From NCBI GenBank assembly GCA_964019425.1, contig OZ025847.1:23501-87500 (forward strand): 64,000 bases of DNA. The letters are read 5' to 3'. The first letter of the stretch is position 1, and each line of letters begins with the position of its first letter. The DNA is from Flectonema sp. DT1601. Its lineage: Eukaryota; Euglenozoa; Diplonemea; Diplonemida; Diplonemidae. Below, piece by piece: positions 28,320-37,774 of this stretch. Under the pieces are notes generated by a model, which was not told the DNA's origin, did not search any database, and worked only from the letters and a program-made list of their open reading frames with translations. Made by a program: the position numbers and the translations under genes.

Positions 28320-29400
28320 CTAATCAAATCCCGGATTACGAAGATTGCTGTGAACTCTTTTTGAATTAGCAACTTGAAGTGTCCATGGAGCTACTTGTCT
28401 AAGTTGAAAGTCATCCTCAGGAGGAGAAACAAATCCTGGGCTCTCTCGTTGACCGCCTGTTGGGATTGGTGCGGTGCAATATTTCCTGGCAAGCATGACC
28501 ATCATGTCTTCCTCATGCCCAGCGAATTCACGCAAGATCTGATCAACACTGGAAACCTTTGAAGGATTATGAATTGAATAGAAATCAATCAGCTGTTGAC
28601 GATATTTCTCCTGCTTCTCAGTACTGCGAGATGGTTGTTGAGGAACAGGCACCGCAGCAACACCAGACTTAGTTGGTTGACCTCCGTATGTTTGAGCTAT
28701 TTGTGTTATTCTGTTTGCAGCTGGTGTACTCGCATCCGGAAGTGAAGGACCGACAGATGTATCACCATTAAGAATCTTCTTAGCAGTCTGACTGCTGTAG
28801 TGATGTGTTGGTAGTTGTCCTGTGTTCCTCATGTGAGAGTTCTGAAGTTCTGTATTCCTCTCAAGAGCTATCTCAAAGTCATGTGCTAAATGATGTAATT
28901 CATCTTCAGATTGTTTCATGTGATCACGTAGTTGTTTAATGTATCCATCTTGTTCAAGAGATGCTTGTTTTGATCTTAAATTCTCAACCTGACTCTGCGC
29001 CAACTGATTACACAAATTCGCAAGCGTTTCCTTCAAACTATTAACTTCTTCTTGAAACTTTGTTATCTCTTGTTTGTAGGCTTCTTTTTGGGTTTCCAAT
29101 TCTTTCTTCTTTAACCTTTCGAATTCGACGTTGTCTTTGATTTCTTCAAAATCAATTTCCACTTCAAAAACATTATCACAATGAGGACAAGATGTCGCTG
29201 TGAATGTCGGAGCTGGTTGCAAGCGAAGTTCCAACGCATCCTGTTTTGTTGTTATTGTTATTATTTTTTTAGTTGTCTTCAATACCAACTTAAGTAAAAA
29301 AATAACCAATTCAATATCACACCTGAGTAATTGGAAGCACATCATTCGTTAAACTTGCAGACGACGAAGTATTGGTAGCGGGTACCCCCAAATCTGTCAT
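28320..29400 (-). CDS. Coiled-coil protein with C-terminal FY..HNPSKV motif, two exons
   Basis: Exon 1 is 29323-29400 (ATG at 29400), intron 29241-29322 (82 nt, GTGTGA...AAACAG), exon 2 is 28320-29240; phase is kept and the product is 332 residues. A CPHC pair near residue 45 with no partner pair is followed by acidic sequence, a coiled coil (about 60-160) and a linker. A C-terminal motif follows, LIDFYSIHNPSKVSSVDQIL with AGHEEDMMVMLARKY, a short helical unit I recall at the ends of many kinetoplastid cytoskeletal proteins (FY..yNP.K...VD.iL..y.G.Ee....L..KY). A cytoskeletal or flagellar role is inferred. Reading the intron through would give an unlikely hydrophobic N-terminus. Another acceptor-like CTCAAACAG lies about 47 nt before the ATG. 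Confidence 0.8.
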
Positions 29401-30048
29401 CTTTCAAGATTGACGGTTGGAGTCCAAATGACCCCCCTGTGGGTCTCTGTTTGAGATAAAAAAAGTTAAACAAAAAAAATAAAAATAACTCAAAAAAAGG
29501 GGTATTCACGTTCTTTTTCTTCAACTGTTGATCACCACCTGTATAATGTTGAAAAATGATTTTAAAAAATTTATTAGAACTTTTTGGCATAACTTAAATA
29601 GAACGTCGGAAGGGGGACACACCAACCGACTTAGGGGAAAAAATAAAGAAGAAAATTTAAACGCAAACACAACAAAGAAAAAAATAAAAAAAAGAACGAG
29701 AGGATAATAATAATAATAATTTTTTTTTTTTTTTTTGAAGCTATCAGAATCAGAGGCAAAAAAATGCAAACACAACAATAACAAAAAAAAAATAAATAAA
29801 TAATATATGGGTAAATAAATGAAATTTTTTGTCTGGAAAAAAAAAAAAAGAAAAAGAAAAAGAATTGGCTTTAACTTCAACTATACAAAAAATAATGATA
29901 TAACAACTGTGATTTTTTGTTTGTGCACGAAACCGTGGACCGACTTAAACTGATAAAGCTAAAGGAGGTTTACGTGTGCTGCCAACATTCTTTTTCGTTC
30001 TTACAATACTTGTTAAATGCAAAAAAAAAAAAAAAAACATTAAATATA
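29401..30048. other. A/T-rich spacer with leader of the coiled-coil gene
   Basis: Homopolymer runs dominate, including an ATAATAAT tract near 29706-29720. A GT...AG pair between about 29540 and 29450 could be a 5' UTR intron, or the AG could be a trans-splice site. No gene was seen. Confidence 0.45.
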
Positions 30049-31971
30049 TTATATTCCCAGATCGAATGATGAAGTTATAGAAGAGACTTCAGACTGGCTG
30101 AAATCTTCACATCCGTCACTGTCACACTCAGCTGCTATTGACTTGTAGTTGTTGTTGCACAGTACTGGTTGAAGTGATGACCTGTCAACAGTTAACACCC
30201 GAGCAGTGTTTCCAATAAAAGTATTTTTAATAAATTTCGGAACCGAATCAGAGCACAGCAACGCAAAACCAGAACCAGGTGTATTAATAAAAAAAACATT
30301 ACCGACTGCTACAGGACAAGAAGACTCTCGAGCGACACAGGCGTGTGATTGGAGGCTGATGAATTTATTTTTTTCGAGCAGACCAGTTGATTTTCTTGCA
30401 AAAACGACACCAAAAGGAGAATTTTTAAAAATATTTCGAGATATAAAAGGCTTAGAACCATCTGTTACGAACACACATCGATCACCGTTCTCTTTTAACG
30501 TATTCTTTGAAAGAACTGGACGAGTCGATATCCCATGAATACGAACTCCACCACCTTCATTTTCACAAATCATATTATTATCTATCCGAGGAGTACTTCC
30601 TGACTCCACAAGTATACCAAGACAGCCATTCTTTGTGATGCTGCATTCTGATAAGTCACCACTGGATTTTTTTGAAAAAACAATTCCAGTACCGCGTCCA
30701 TTTTCTATTGTACATTTTGTAATTAAAGGTTTTGTCCCGAATCCCTCCACCAATATTCCAATACCACCAGAGTCTTTGATGGTACATTCCTCAATGGTCG
30801 GTTTGCTTCTTGAGAATAGTCGAATTGAGGCTTCATGACCAGTAGCTGAGAATGAACAATTTTTAAAATGCGGAGTGCTATCATTTGAGACTAATAAACA
30901 ATTATTATTAAGAGATGAGAATGAACAGTTTTTCACAATCAGGCCACATGAAGACACAGATAACAGCGGCTGACTAACTACAGCATCACATGAGAATTGA
31001 AGTCCGTCAAGAATACAATTTTCAGATGAATCTGTGATGGTGACAGAACCGAATATGACTGCTCGTTGATTACTTTTTGATTGTTCTGAACGAATGATGA
31101 CAGGTATTGATATTGTAATGTCTTCCTCATAACTACCAGGTTTCAACATGATTACATCCCCCGGAATAGATGTAACGAGTGCGCTTGTTATACTACAGTG
31201 GTGTTGTGTTTGATAAGAACTACTCCATCTGTCATCAGTGTATTCCTCGTACGGTTGTAGACGACAATCTACAAAATGTTTTGTTCGTCGTATTCTCTGA
31301 TTCCCATTTGAACGAGAAGTAACATAACGATCTTGATTGCCAATAACTTTCCAATACCCAGAACATTGAGACAACGCTCTTTCTCTTATCGCAAGTGAAC
31401 TTTGCTCTGGTGATCTTTTCAATTCTTTAGCTGACGGTTTTAACTGATTTACTTCGTGTTTAAATTCCTGAGGACATTCATGATTATCAATCCTGACTTT
31501 AGTAGTGTCTTCATATCGTAATTGTGTTGAGGGTTTAGTAGTTTGTTGATTTGATTTTAGTTTCTTTTTGTTTTTCCCAACCCGTTGAAACTCCTTCTCC
31601 GTAAATTGAATTGCCGCAGTTGCTACTAAAGTCGTATTATTTGATCTAATCCTTCCTTGAGGTATTATTTCATTACGAGGGTCGTCAATAAATAACTCAC
31701 AATGCATCTTTAGGATTGGAGCAGCAAACATTCGATGGGTGCTAAGTCGAAGAGATCTACCTGCGTGACCAACTAACAGTTCATGTCGTTCTTCTCTTTG
31801 AATTGCAGCCACTGCTGTTGCAGCAGCTATGGTCATTACGAATCTTGTTGGGTGTACTCTTCGAGTTCCTTTCTTTCTTTTATTTTTTATAATCAGATTT
31901 GAAGTGGTGGTTGTGCTCCCTCGCCTCGATTTCTTCCTCTTCTGTGAACCTGTTCGGAGTGAAGTCATCAT
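30049..31971 (-). CDS. Right-handed parallel beta-helix (PbH1) protein
   Basis: 640 residues. The first 200 are basic and low-complexity (KRKKSRRGSTTTTS, KNKRKKGTRR). From about residue 270 (GDVIMLKPGSYEEDI) regular 22-24 residue coils follow the pattern C.i..n...gi.v...s.p.i..n.i, for example ECTIKDSGGIGILVEGFGTK and NTLKENGDRCVFVTDGSKP, for at least 13 rungs to about 600. This is the pectin-lyase-like fold seen in FBXO11, SHCBP1 and carbohydrate-active enzymes. I see no F-box and no catalytic Asp/His set, so a binding role is more likely than an enzyme. There is no signal peptide; the basic N-terminus suggests the nucleus or RNA binding. An acceptor-like ACTCAG ends about 25 nt before the ATG. 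Confidence 0.85.
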   Translation of the reverse strand: MMTSLRTGSQKRKKSRRGSTTTTSNLIIKNKRKKGTRRVHPTRFVMTIAAATAVAAIQREERHELLVGHAGRSLRLSTHRMFAAPILKMHCELFIDDPRNEIIPQGRIRSNNTTLVATAAIQFTEKEFQRVGKNKKKLKSNQQTTKPSTQLRYEDTTKVRIDNHECPQEFKHEVNQLKPSAKELKRSPEQSSLAIRERALSQCSGYWKVIGNQDRYVTSRSNGNQRIRRTKHFVDCRLQPYEEYTDDRWSSSYQTQHHCSITSALVTSIPGDVIMLKPGSYEEDITISIPVIIRSEQSKSNQRAVIFGSVTITDSSENCILDGLQFSCDAVVSQPLLSVSSCGLIVKNCSFSSLNNNCLLVSNDSTPHFKNCSFSATGHEASIRLFSRSKPTIEECTIKDSGGIGILVEGFGTKPLITKCTIENGRGTGIVFSKKSSGDLSECSITKNGCLGILVESGSTPRIDNNMICENEGGGVRIHGISTRPVLSKNTLKENGDRCVFVTDGSKPFISRNIFKNSPFGVVFARKSTGLLEKNKFISLQSHACVARESSCPVAVGNVFFINTPGSGFALLCSDSVPKFIKNTFIGNTARVLTVDRSSLQPVLCNNNYKSIAAECDSDGCEDFSQSEVSSITSSFDLGI

Positions 31972-32086
31972 TTTATTTTTTTATTTATTATTATCTGAGT
32001 TCATCTCCCTGAGAAGATGAACGATGATTTACATATATTTAAAATAACCGTAATTATACTAATATTATATAAGTAAAAAAAATGAC

Positions 32087-33286
32087 TTAGTTATTCTTCT
32101 TTGCAGTTGGAGCAACGCCGGCTAAGTCAAACGCTCTTCGAACGGCCCTGTCGATATTAACAATTTTCTTGAAACTACTGCACTTCCTCGCCTTTAAGAA
32201 TAGCGGTCTTGGATGAGTTACGAGAGCTGATGAGAATGATAACAAAATCTTTCGAAGAACTTTGTAACTAATTGTTTGAAAATTTATTTGAGATTCCATC
32301 ATCAGAAATAGTTCTCTTCGAGATTCACACGTGGCTGTCAAAACTGACGACATATCCGCAATGTTTGTATTCGACAAGCTTCTTGAATCGATATTTCTCT
32401 TTTGAATTTCACGACACAATAAATAAATTACGTCCGATCTGTACAAGCCTCCTCTCTTTGACACAACCAACATCTCTGTCAGGTCATTGGTACTCAAAAC
32501 ATTGCAACTCTTTGAAAAGATGTCTTCCAATCGCAAGTATAAAGAACCACACAAATCACGTGACAAATTGCAGTCCCTTCTTGAAGAGAGAAGTAGACAT
32601 TTTAATGTTATTTTAATAAGTACCAAAGTGCCATCTGATTTCTCTTCCTTAACAACATTCTCAGACACAGTCGACACGAATTTCAATACCGAAGGAGATG
32701 TCTTTGGGAATATTAACAACGTGTTTAGGCAGTTTGAAATACCGTTATCACTACCACTACAAGCCTTGGTTAGGGGTATTAAGAAGGAATCTGGAGGTGA
32801 TTGTATTCCAGTATGTGTCAAGGTGGTTGCAAGTAGATCAGAAAATCCTTGTTCAAAGAGTCGCTTTTGACCATATGAGGAGCTTGCAATGTTGCTGCAG
32901 TATCGTGAAATCCAATTGTTGTTTTTGATATAAGAAAGTGTACTCATCGACTTTATCAGATTAGGAGACCAGGGAATGTTTTCGGTTGATTTGGTTAGCG
33001 TCGTTGCTAATTTTATCAGAAACGGAGAATACGATTTTTCAACTTCACTTTTCGATAAAATCGAAGCCGCCTCCTTCGCCGACAATATCTTTCCCAATCG
33101 CAGTTGCTGCTCTTCCCTCCAGGAGATATTTTTCTTCATAACACTCGTTGCGAGTTCAATTTTCATTTCACCATTCATGACCTCAATATTCTCTCTTCGT
33201 TGTAACACAACTGCTGCTTCTACTGCGACTTTCACAGAAGATGTCGGGTTTGACAATATCTGAAGCAGCTTACTAACCCTTGACAT
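32087..33286 (-). CDS. Alpha-helical repeat protein, unrecognised
   Basis: 399 residues, almost entirely helical with repeated Leu/Ser-rich segments (FLIKLATTLTKSTE, LTEMLVVSKRGGLYRSDVIY, LLCREIQKRNIDSRSLSNTN, VLRKILLSFSSALV). The spacing recalls the degenerate helical repeats of FASTK, OPR or related organellar RNA-binding proteins. The Ser-rich N-terminus (MSRVSKLLQILSNPTSSVKV) lacks acids for 20 residues and could be a mitochondrial presequence. The C-terminus is basic (ARKCSSFKKIVNIDRAVRRA, TAKKNN). These are analogies, not assignments. The frame is clean and an acceptor-like CTCTAG lies about 24 nt before the ATG. Confidence 0.75.
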   Translation of the reverse strand: MSRVSKLLQILSNPTSSVKVAVEAAVVLQRRENIEVMNGEMKIELATSVMKKNISWREEQQLRLGKILSAKEAASILSKSEVEKSYSPFLIKLATTLTKSTENIPWSPNLIKSMSTLSYIKNNNWISRYCSNIASSSYGQKRLFEQGFSDLLATTLTHTGIQSPPDSFLIPLTKACSGSDNGISNCLNTLLIFPKTSPSVLKFVSTVSENVVKEEKSDGTLVLIKITLKCLLLSSRRDCNLSRDLCGSLYLRLEDIFSKSCNVLSTNDLTEMLVVSKRGGLYRSDVIYLLCREIQKRNIDSRSLSNTNIADMSSVLTATCESRRELFLMMESQINFQTISYKVLRKILLSFSSALVTHPRPLFLKARKCSSFKKIVNIDRAVRRAFDLAGVAPTAKKNN

Positions 33287-33476
33287 TTTTATATTAATTC
33301 TCGTCAGCTAGAGTGAGTCATATTTATTGTTTTTTTGAAAGGAACCTGGTTTTTTTTTTATAGAAACTTATAATACAAGTAATCGAAATGATTTAAGGTA
33401 AATCTGAAATCAGACTTGTAAAAGTCTACTGAGATGGTAAGAAATACAACAGATCAAAACATTATGACCATAGGCA

Positions 33477-34415
33477 TTAATCTGACTCCGACAACATGTG
33501 TAGGTCGTTTAAATATCTACTTCCATCATATCCTCCAAAGCAAAGTACAGCATGCGATCCTTTGCTGGTATGCAGTGCGCTTGTGAAGGCTGAACCAGAA
33601 CGACCAGATGGAGAATTAGAAGACGCAGGTACCGAAATGGTTGTGGGATCAGTCACATCCAACACAGTAACAGTATTGTGATACGATCCGTAGCTGAAAC
33701 CACCAAAGATAGAGAGACGATAATCGTAAAATACACAACTGGCTGACACAGATCTCTTCAGTGGAATTCCAAGAGCTGTAATTGGTTCCCACATTAGATT
33801 ACTAAGAGACAGTTTATAAATATCATTACAATTATTGCCATCATGACCACATGTTACGTATAACTGTTGCTCTGTCGAATCTAATGCAGTGGCGTGGGAA
33901 TGTCTTTTTGAAGGACCAGATCCACGACAAGCACCAAGAGACCAGGAAAGGTTTCTAACATCAAGTTGTTGTACTTTGTTACTGCAGCATCCATCTCTTC
34001 CTCCGAAAACTATTGGACCTGACAGAGGATCTAAAGAGGTTGCTGTTTCAGTTGAGTAAGAAGGACTTAGAGAAACAGCATTATTCGATTTTTGTGGTTC
34101 CCAACGAGGAGACCTGCAATCCATAACCCAAACGGTGTTATGAATAAGTGATTCCCCATGTCCTCCCCAAACATACATCGCTCTCTCGAATATCGCTGCG
34201 CTTTCTTGACATATTTCAGACGGTTGTGATGAACCTTTTAATTTAATTTGGTTCCACACTCCAACAGTTAGATCAAAACCCCAAATATCACTTCGTTTTT
34301 TCGATCCACACCTTCCACCGGCAATCCAAAGTTTTTCACCCACAACTTTTGACAAGGCGTCTGCCCGAGGTGGGGGTTTTTCCTCTTCACCCATCACTTC
34401 TGTCCAATGCAGCAT
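33477..34415 (-). CDS. Second Kelch-repeat protein
   Basis: 312 residues from the ATG at 34415 (MLHWTEVMGEEEKP). Kelch blades include LWIAGGRCG, MYVWGGHGES, PIVFGGRDG, LYVTCGHDG, LSIFGGFSYG and VLCFGGYDGS, so about six, filling almost the whole protein. The frame is open upstream to 34484, but TTTTTAAACAG ends at 34453 and no phase-compatible donor was found, so I treat the AG as a trans-splice site and use the next ATG. It is shorter than the Kelch protein at 15500-16891 and lacks its acidic Cys-rich tail. The partner is unknown. Confidence 0.87.
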   Translation of the reverse strand: MLHWTEVMGEEEKPPPRADALSKVVGEKLWIAGGRCGSKKRSDIWGFDLTVGVWNQIKLKGSSQPSEICQESAAIFERAMYVWGGHGESLIHNTVWVMDCRSPRWEPQKSNNAVSLSPSYSTETATSLDPLSGPIVFGGRDGCCSNKVQQLDVRNLSWSLGACRGSGPSKRHSHATALDSTEQQLYVTCGHDGNNCNDIYKLSLSNLMWEPITALGIPLKRSVSASCVFYDYRLSIFGGFSYGSYHNTVTVLDVTDPTTISVPASSNSPSGRSGSAFTSALHTSKGSHAVLCFGGYDGSRYLNDLHMLSESD

Positions 34416-34452
34416 TTTTGATGATGGAAAAAAAACAAACTCTTCTCCACAC

Positions 34453-34463
34453 CTGTTTAAAAA
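34453..34463 (-). other. Predicted 3' splice acceptor of second Kelch gene
   Basis: Minus-strand TTTTTAAACAG lies 37 nt before the ATG at 34415. It decides the shorter N-terminus. Confidence 0.45.
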
Positions 34464-34669
34464 TAACAGCAAACACTCATTCATTACGAAGATCCCTACC
34501 TACAGGCAGCATGGTTCTGTTTGTATTCTTATGAGAAAACAAGAACTACTGCACTTCTTCTATAAACATTAAAATAGAAACAGATAAAGGATACAAACAT
34601 ATGAATATCTATTAAAAAGACTTATACGGAAAGTAATCTAGGCTAGAACTGGGGCAACAGTAAGGCTAA

Positions 34670-36037
34670 CTACAATAGGGTCACAGAATCACCATATCTG
34701 TAAAGTCTCGCAAAAGCACACAGCTTATCCTTTTCTTTAACTGGCACGGTACACGACCATTTCTCTTTAGAATTCAGTGAAACTGTTACGGTACCTCCTT
34801 TTGCGAATTGAACGTCTAATTTATCACCAGGAGTGATGCCTGTTTTCAATGCATCACTTATAAAAGGCTCAGGGGTACCTGGGAGAAAGACACTGCCAGT
34901 TGCGCGGATGAAGAGACCTTTGAAGTGAGTGGAGTTACCGCGTTCCATTGATTTCCGAGTAAAGCTGCCAGCGAATATATCATAGTCAACAGGAATAACT
35001 CCGACTATTACAACACCAGATTCACCTGTGATACTAAATCCGACTTTTAAACCTTCTCCTGCTACTGCTGGCACTCCTTTTCCTTGTGTATACCCTTCGC
35101 CTGATGTTGCTATTTTTCCCCCAGAGACCATCGCATCTGGACTGCTCTGCTTCCACTCTCGTTCTACTGTCTCCACCTCCTCTGATCTTCCAGCTCTGGT
35201 AGCACTGGACTTATCAACAGTAACTGCTTTCTTTAATTTGATACCGCCTGATTGAATTTGTTTGAATAAGTCAGCCATTGAAGCACCTGCTGATTTCTTC
35301 TTTGGAGCTACTTTAGGAGCTGCTTTTGGTGGTGGTGGTGGTCCAGGTGGTGGGGGTGGTCCCTTTCCCGGAGGTGGAGGAGGAATACCCTTTGAAGGAG
35401 GGGCAGCAGGAGGTGGAGGAATCCCAGCGGCTGGTGGAGGAGGTGGTGCCCCGCTCTTCGGCGGTGGTGGTGGTGGTGGTGGTGGTGGTGGTGACGGTGC
35501 AGCTGGCTTCGCTTCTCCTTGAGCAGGTGGAGTTACTTCAGATGGCGGTGGAAGTGTAGCAGTTGGTGGAGAGGGGGCTGCTGCAGGTGGTGGTGCTGCA
35601 GGAGAACCATCTTCGATAGCACCAGGTGGAGGTGGTGGTACCCATCCCTCTTCAGGAAGAACAAAGTTCGGAACATTAATTCCAGCTTCTGGTAACTCAG
35701 GAGGATCAGGAGCTGTTGGTGACACAAGTACATAAGGATCATCACTCATACTTGAAGGAACGGGAGGCGGTGCTGCTACTGGCTGAGCTGCTGACGGAGG
35801 TGGAACCGCTTCAGCAGGAGCGGGAGGTGGAGGTGGTGCAGCAACAGGAGCTGCTGGAGGAGGAGCTTCTTGTGGAGCTGCTGCAACCGGAACAGCTCCC
35901 CCCTCTCCTTCTGCACCCGGAGGCGGTGGACATTCCCAGTCTTCGTCTGGAAGAACAAAGTTCGGAACATTGACACCCGGCTCGGGCAGTGCTGGTGGTT
36001 CCGGTCCTTCCACAACTAAAGGAAATAAATCGCCCAT
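34670..36037 (-). CDS. WASP-like proline-rich protein with WH2 motif and C-terminal beta domain
   Basis: 455 residues. Two related modules, PEPGVNVPNFVLPDEDWECP (about 18-45) and PEAGINVPNFVLPEEGWVPP (about 113-140), alternate with Pro/Ala-rich stretches. Long polyproline tracts at 165-240 suit profilin or SH3 binding. MADLFKQIQSGGIKLKKA near 250-270 matches the actin-binding WH2 consensus (L..I..G..LKK). No central/acidic Arp2/3-activating tail follows; instead residues 320-455 form a beta-rich domain (VAGEGLKVGFSITG ... YRYGDSVTLL) that I cannot name with certainty (SPRY- or galectin-like). Actin nucleation or filament tethering is inferred. A GTCAG acceptor-like site lies about 17 nt before the ATG. 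The plus-strand frames here are shadows of the proline codons. Confidence 0.83.
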   Translation of the reverse strand: MGDLFPLVVEGPEPPALPEPGVNVPNFVLPDEDWECPPPPGAEGEGGAVPVAAAPQEAPPPAAPVAAPPPPPAPAEAVPPPSAAQPVAAPPPVPSSMSDDPYVLVSPTAPDPPELPEAGINVPNFVLPEEGWVPPPPPGAIEDGSPAAPPPAAAPSPPTATLPPPSEVTPPAQGEAKPAAPSPPPPPPPPPPPKSGAPPPPPAAGIPPPPAAPPSKGIPPPPPGKGPPPPPGPPPPPKAAPKVAPKKKSAGASMADLFKQIQSGGIKLKKAVTVDKSSATRAGRSEEVETVEREWKQSSPDAMVSGGKIATSGEGYTQGKGVPAVAGEGLKVGFSITGESGVVIVGVIPVDYDIFAGSFTRKSMERGNSTHFKGLFIRATGSVFLPGTPEPFISDALKTGITPGDKLDVQFAKGGTVTVSLNSKEKWSCTVPVKEKDKLCAFARLYRYGDSVTLL

Positions 36038-36550
36038 TTTATTTTAATGAGCTGACGAAATCAATTCATAAATCAAAACTCTACCAACTTCACCAATGTT
36101 CATAAACTAAATAGATAGATAGATAGATACAGACTCAAGATTAACAAGAAATATACAACAGGCAATGCTATTCTTGGACTTCTAAAAACAGATTCAAAAA
36201 AAAGAAATTTAAAAAAAAAAAGACCCACGACGTATATTCCGTCAATATTCATACTAAGAACTAGTTTATTTTGATGGACAGTAATATTTTATTTATTTTT
36301 TTTTTTTTTGCACCGACATAAAAAAATAATATAAATTTGATTAAAGCAAAAATTTTCTTAAAATCTCTTTTTCTGAATAATATTGGATCACTTCAATTTT
36401 ACTGATGGTAATTGGAAGGAAACACACGAAGAGAACTCACAACCGACTTGTTTTATTCTTTCTCTTCTTTAATTATTAGCATCATATCATGACTTGCTTA
36501 TCAATTTCACTTAACAAAAACAAATGCTACAGAAATTGACGAAACTAGAA

Positions 36551-36676
36551 AATTATTATTGAGAAGGGTGAAAAAAAAAAAGAAAATATATATATCGGCA
36601 TTGATTGACTAAGCGTAATGTCAGTATTGGGTAAACACTCTAAAATGGTTCCAACTTAGCTGCATACACATCTTTT
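36551..36676. repeat. 126-bp direct repeat, left copy
   Basis: This matches 36904-37029 with about two substitutions (in TTGATTGACT versus TCGATTGACT, and in TGGTTCC versus TGTTTCC). The copies are 353 bp apart and bracket the hairpin-rich core at 36718-36814. Confidence 0.9.
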
Positions 36677-36717
36677 TTTTTTTTTAAAGCAAAATACAAA
36701 CTGATGACTACGAGGGG

Positions 36718-36814
36718 TCTGGGAAGCCCGCATCAGTAAGGACCCAATCGCGAAGATTGTAGTTTCATAGTATTGGCTGGAAGTGATCGACTTCCAGCCT
36801 CCACCTTGCCCAGA
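36718..36814. ncRNA. Candidate structured RNA, three helices
   Basis: An outer helix TCTGGG (36718-36723) pairs with CCCAGA (36809-36814). It encloses hairpin CAATC-GCGAA-GATTG (36745-36759) and a perfect 10-bp hairpin GGCTGGAAGT-GATCG-ACTTCCAGCC (36775-36799). GC content is far above the surroundings. The strand is undecided, since helices read on both. It matches no snRNA, SRP, RNase P or snoRNA landmark I could recall. Confidence 0.5.
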
Positions 36815-36903
36815 GGCTAACAGGTTGTAAACAACTAAAGAAAATAAAAGAGAAATGATCTGGGAGTGGGGGGGAAGGTGAAAAAAAAATAAAAAATCTT
36901 CTT

Positions 36904-37029
36904 AATTATTATTGAGAAGGGTGAAAAAAAAAAAGAAAATATATATATCGGCATCGATTGACTAAGCGTAATGTCAGTATTGGGTAAACACTCTAAAATG
37001 TTTCCAACTTAGCTGCATACACATCTTTT
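36904..37029. repeat. 126-bp direct repeat, right copy
   Basis: Partner of 36551-36676, in the same orientation and about 98% identical by eye. Confidence 0.9.
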
Positions 37030-37179
37030 ATTGGGTAAGCTTAAGAAGTAAAAAATAAAAAAAAGGGGGGGGAAAGACTGTTTGATTAGATTCATACGAA
37101 TATAAATCTCTTATATTGTATCAGAACTCAATAATAAAATTAAAAAAACTCATGACACAAGTGACTAAAAAGGGTGGGG

Positions 37180-37270
37180 GGGGTAACTTGATACTAATAT
37201 TAAATGGAAAGCAACTTGAAACTGGCAAAAACGAGAATAGGGTTCGGCCAAACCTGGTTGCAATATAAGA
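37180..37270. repeat. 91-bp exact repeat, copy 1
   Basis: This is identical to 50092-50182 in the same orientation, 12.9 kb away. It contains GGGTTCGGCCAAACC. Here it runs directly into the hairpin cluster at 37298-37428; the other copy runs into A-rich sequence. Confidence 0.93.
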
Positions 37271-37297
37271 AATCAACAGTTGGTATCGATAAAAAAT

Positions 37298-37428
37298 CCC
37301 ATATGTGCTGTCGAATATGGGGATTCGGGGGCCACGTACTACAGGTTGAGCGCCCCATGCCCTGTAGCCCGCTACAGCGGGCGGTGATAGTTTGACAAAA
37401 TAAAACCTTATAATCCAGTCGCACTGGA
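37298..37428. ncRNA. Candidate structured RNA, four consecutive hairpins
   Basis: Hairpins are CCCATAT/ATATGGG (37298-37321), CTACAGG/CCTGTAG (37339-37367), GCCCGC-TACA-GCGGGC (37367-37382) and TCCAGT-CGC-ACTGGA (37414-37428). Four good helices within 131 nt of locally GC-rich sequence are unlikely by chance in this A/T-rich spacer. The 91-bp repeat immediately to the left may be part of the same unit. Strand and class are unknown. Confidence 0.5.
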
Positions 37429-37457
37429 AGATAGAGGTCATGATTATAATTTCTTCT

Positions 37458-37470
37458 CCGACTACGTCGT
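37458..37470. repeat. Isolated CCGAC hairpin related to the dispersed element
   Basis: TTTCTTCTCCGACTACGTCG matches the right flank of the dispersed-element copies at 39.8 and 61.2 kb. AAAGAAA follows, as at 59.4 kb. It may be an end-only copy. Confidence 0.5.
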
Positions 37471-37612
37471 TACAAAGAAACAAAAACAAACAAAAGAAAT
37501 GATGGTAAATTGGATCACTACTATATAAACACATTCTCCTACGAAATGAGGAGCGGAAAGGATTTAATCATTATTACTTTATTAAACGTGACAAAGAGTC
37601 ATCCTAGCTATG

Positions 37613-37646
<34 letters not shown>

Positions 37647-37774
37647 TGTCGAAAAAAAATTAAACAATCTAAATCAAAAAAATCAAAACATAACATTTGA
37701 AAATTAGTCTAAAATAAAATAAACAAAACAAAAAAAAAAATTTTCTGTTTTTATACTTTCGATCGTGGTCAAAA

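Larger units (their letters stand above)
36038..37774. other. 1.7-kb gene-free interval with direct repeats and hairpin clusters
   Basis: It contains a GATA microsatellite near 36112-36128, 126-bp direct repeats, two structured-RNA candidates and one copy of a 91-bp exact repeat, each listed separately. A poly-A tract of about 30 nt lies near 37612-37644. No protein gene was seen. Confidence 0.6.

Noticed and set aside
36718-36814. Spliced-leader RNA, U5, SRP RNA or RNase P RNA
   Set aside because: None of the landmark loops or conserved segments I could recall is present on either strand.
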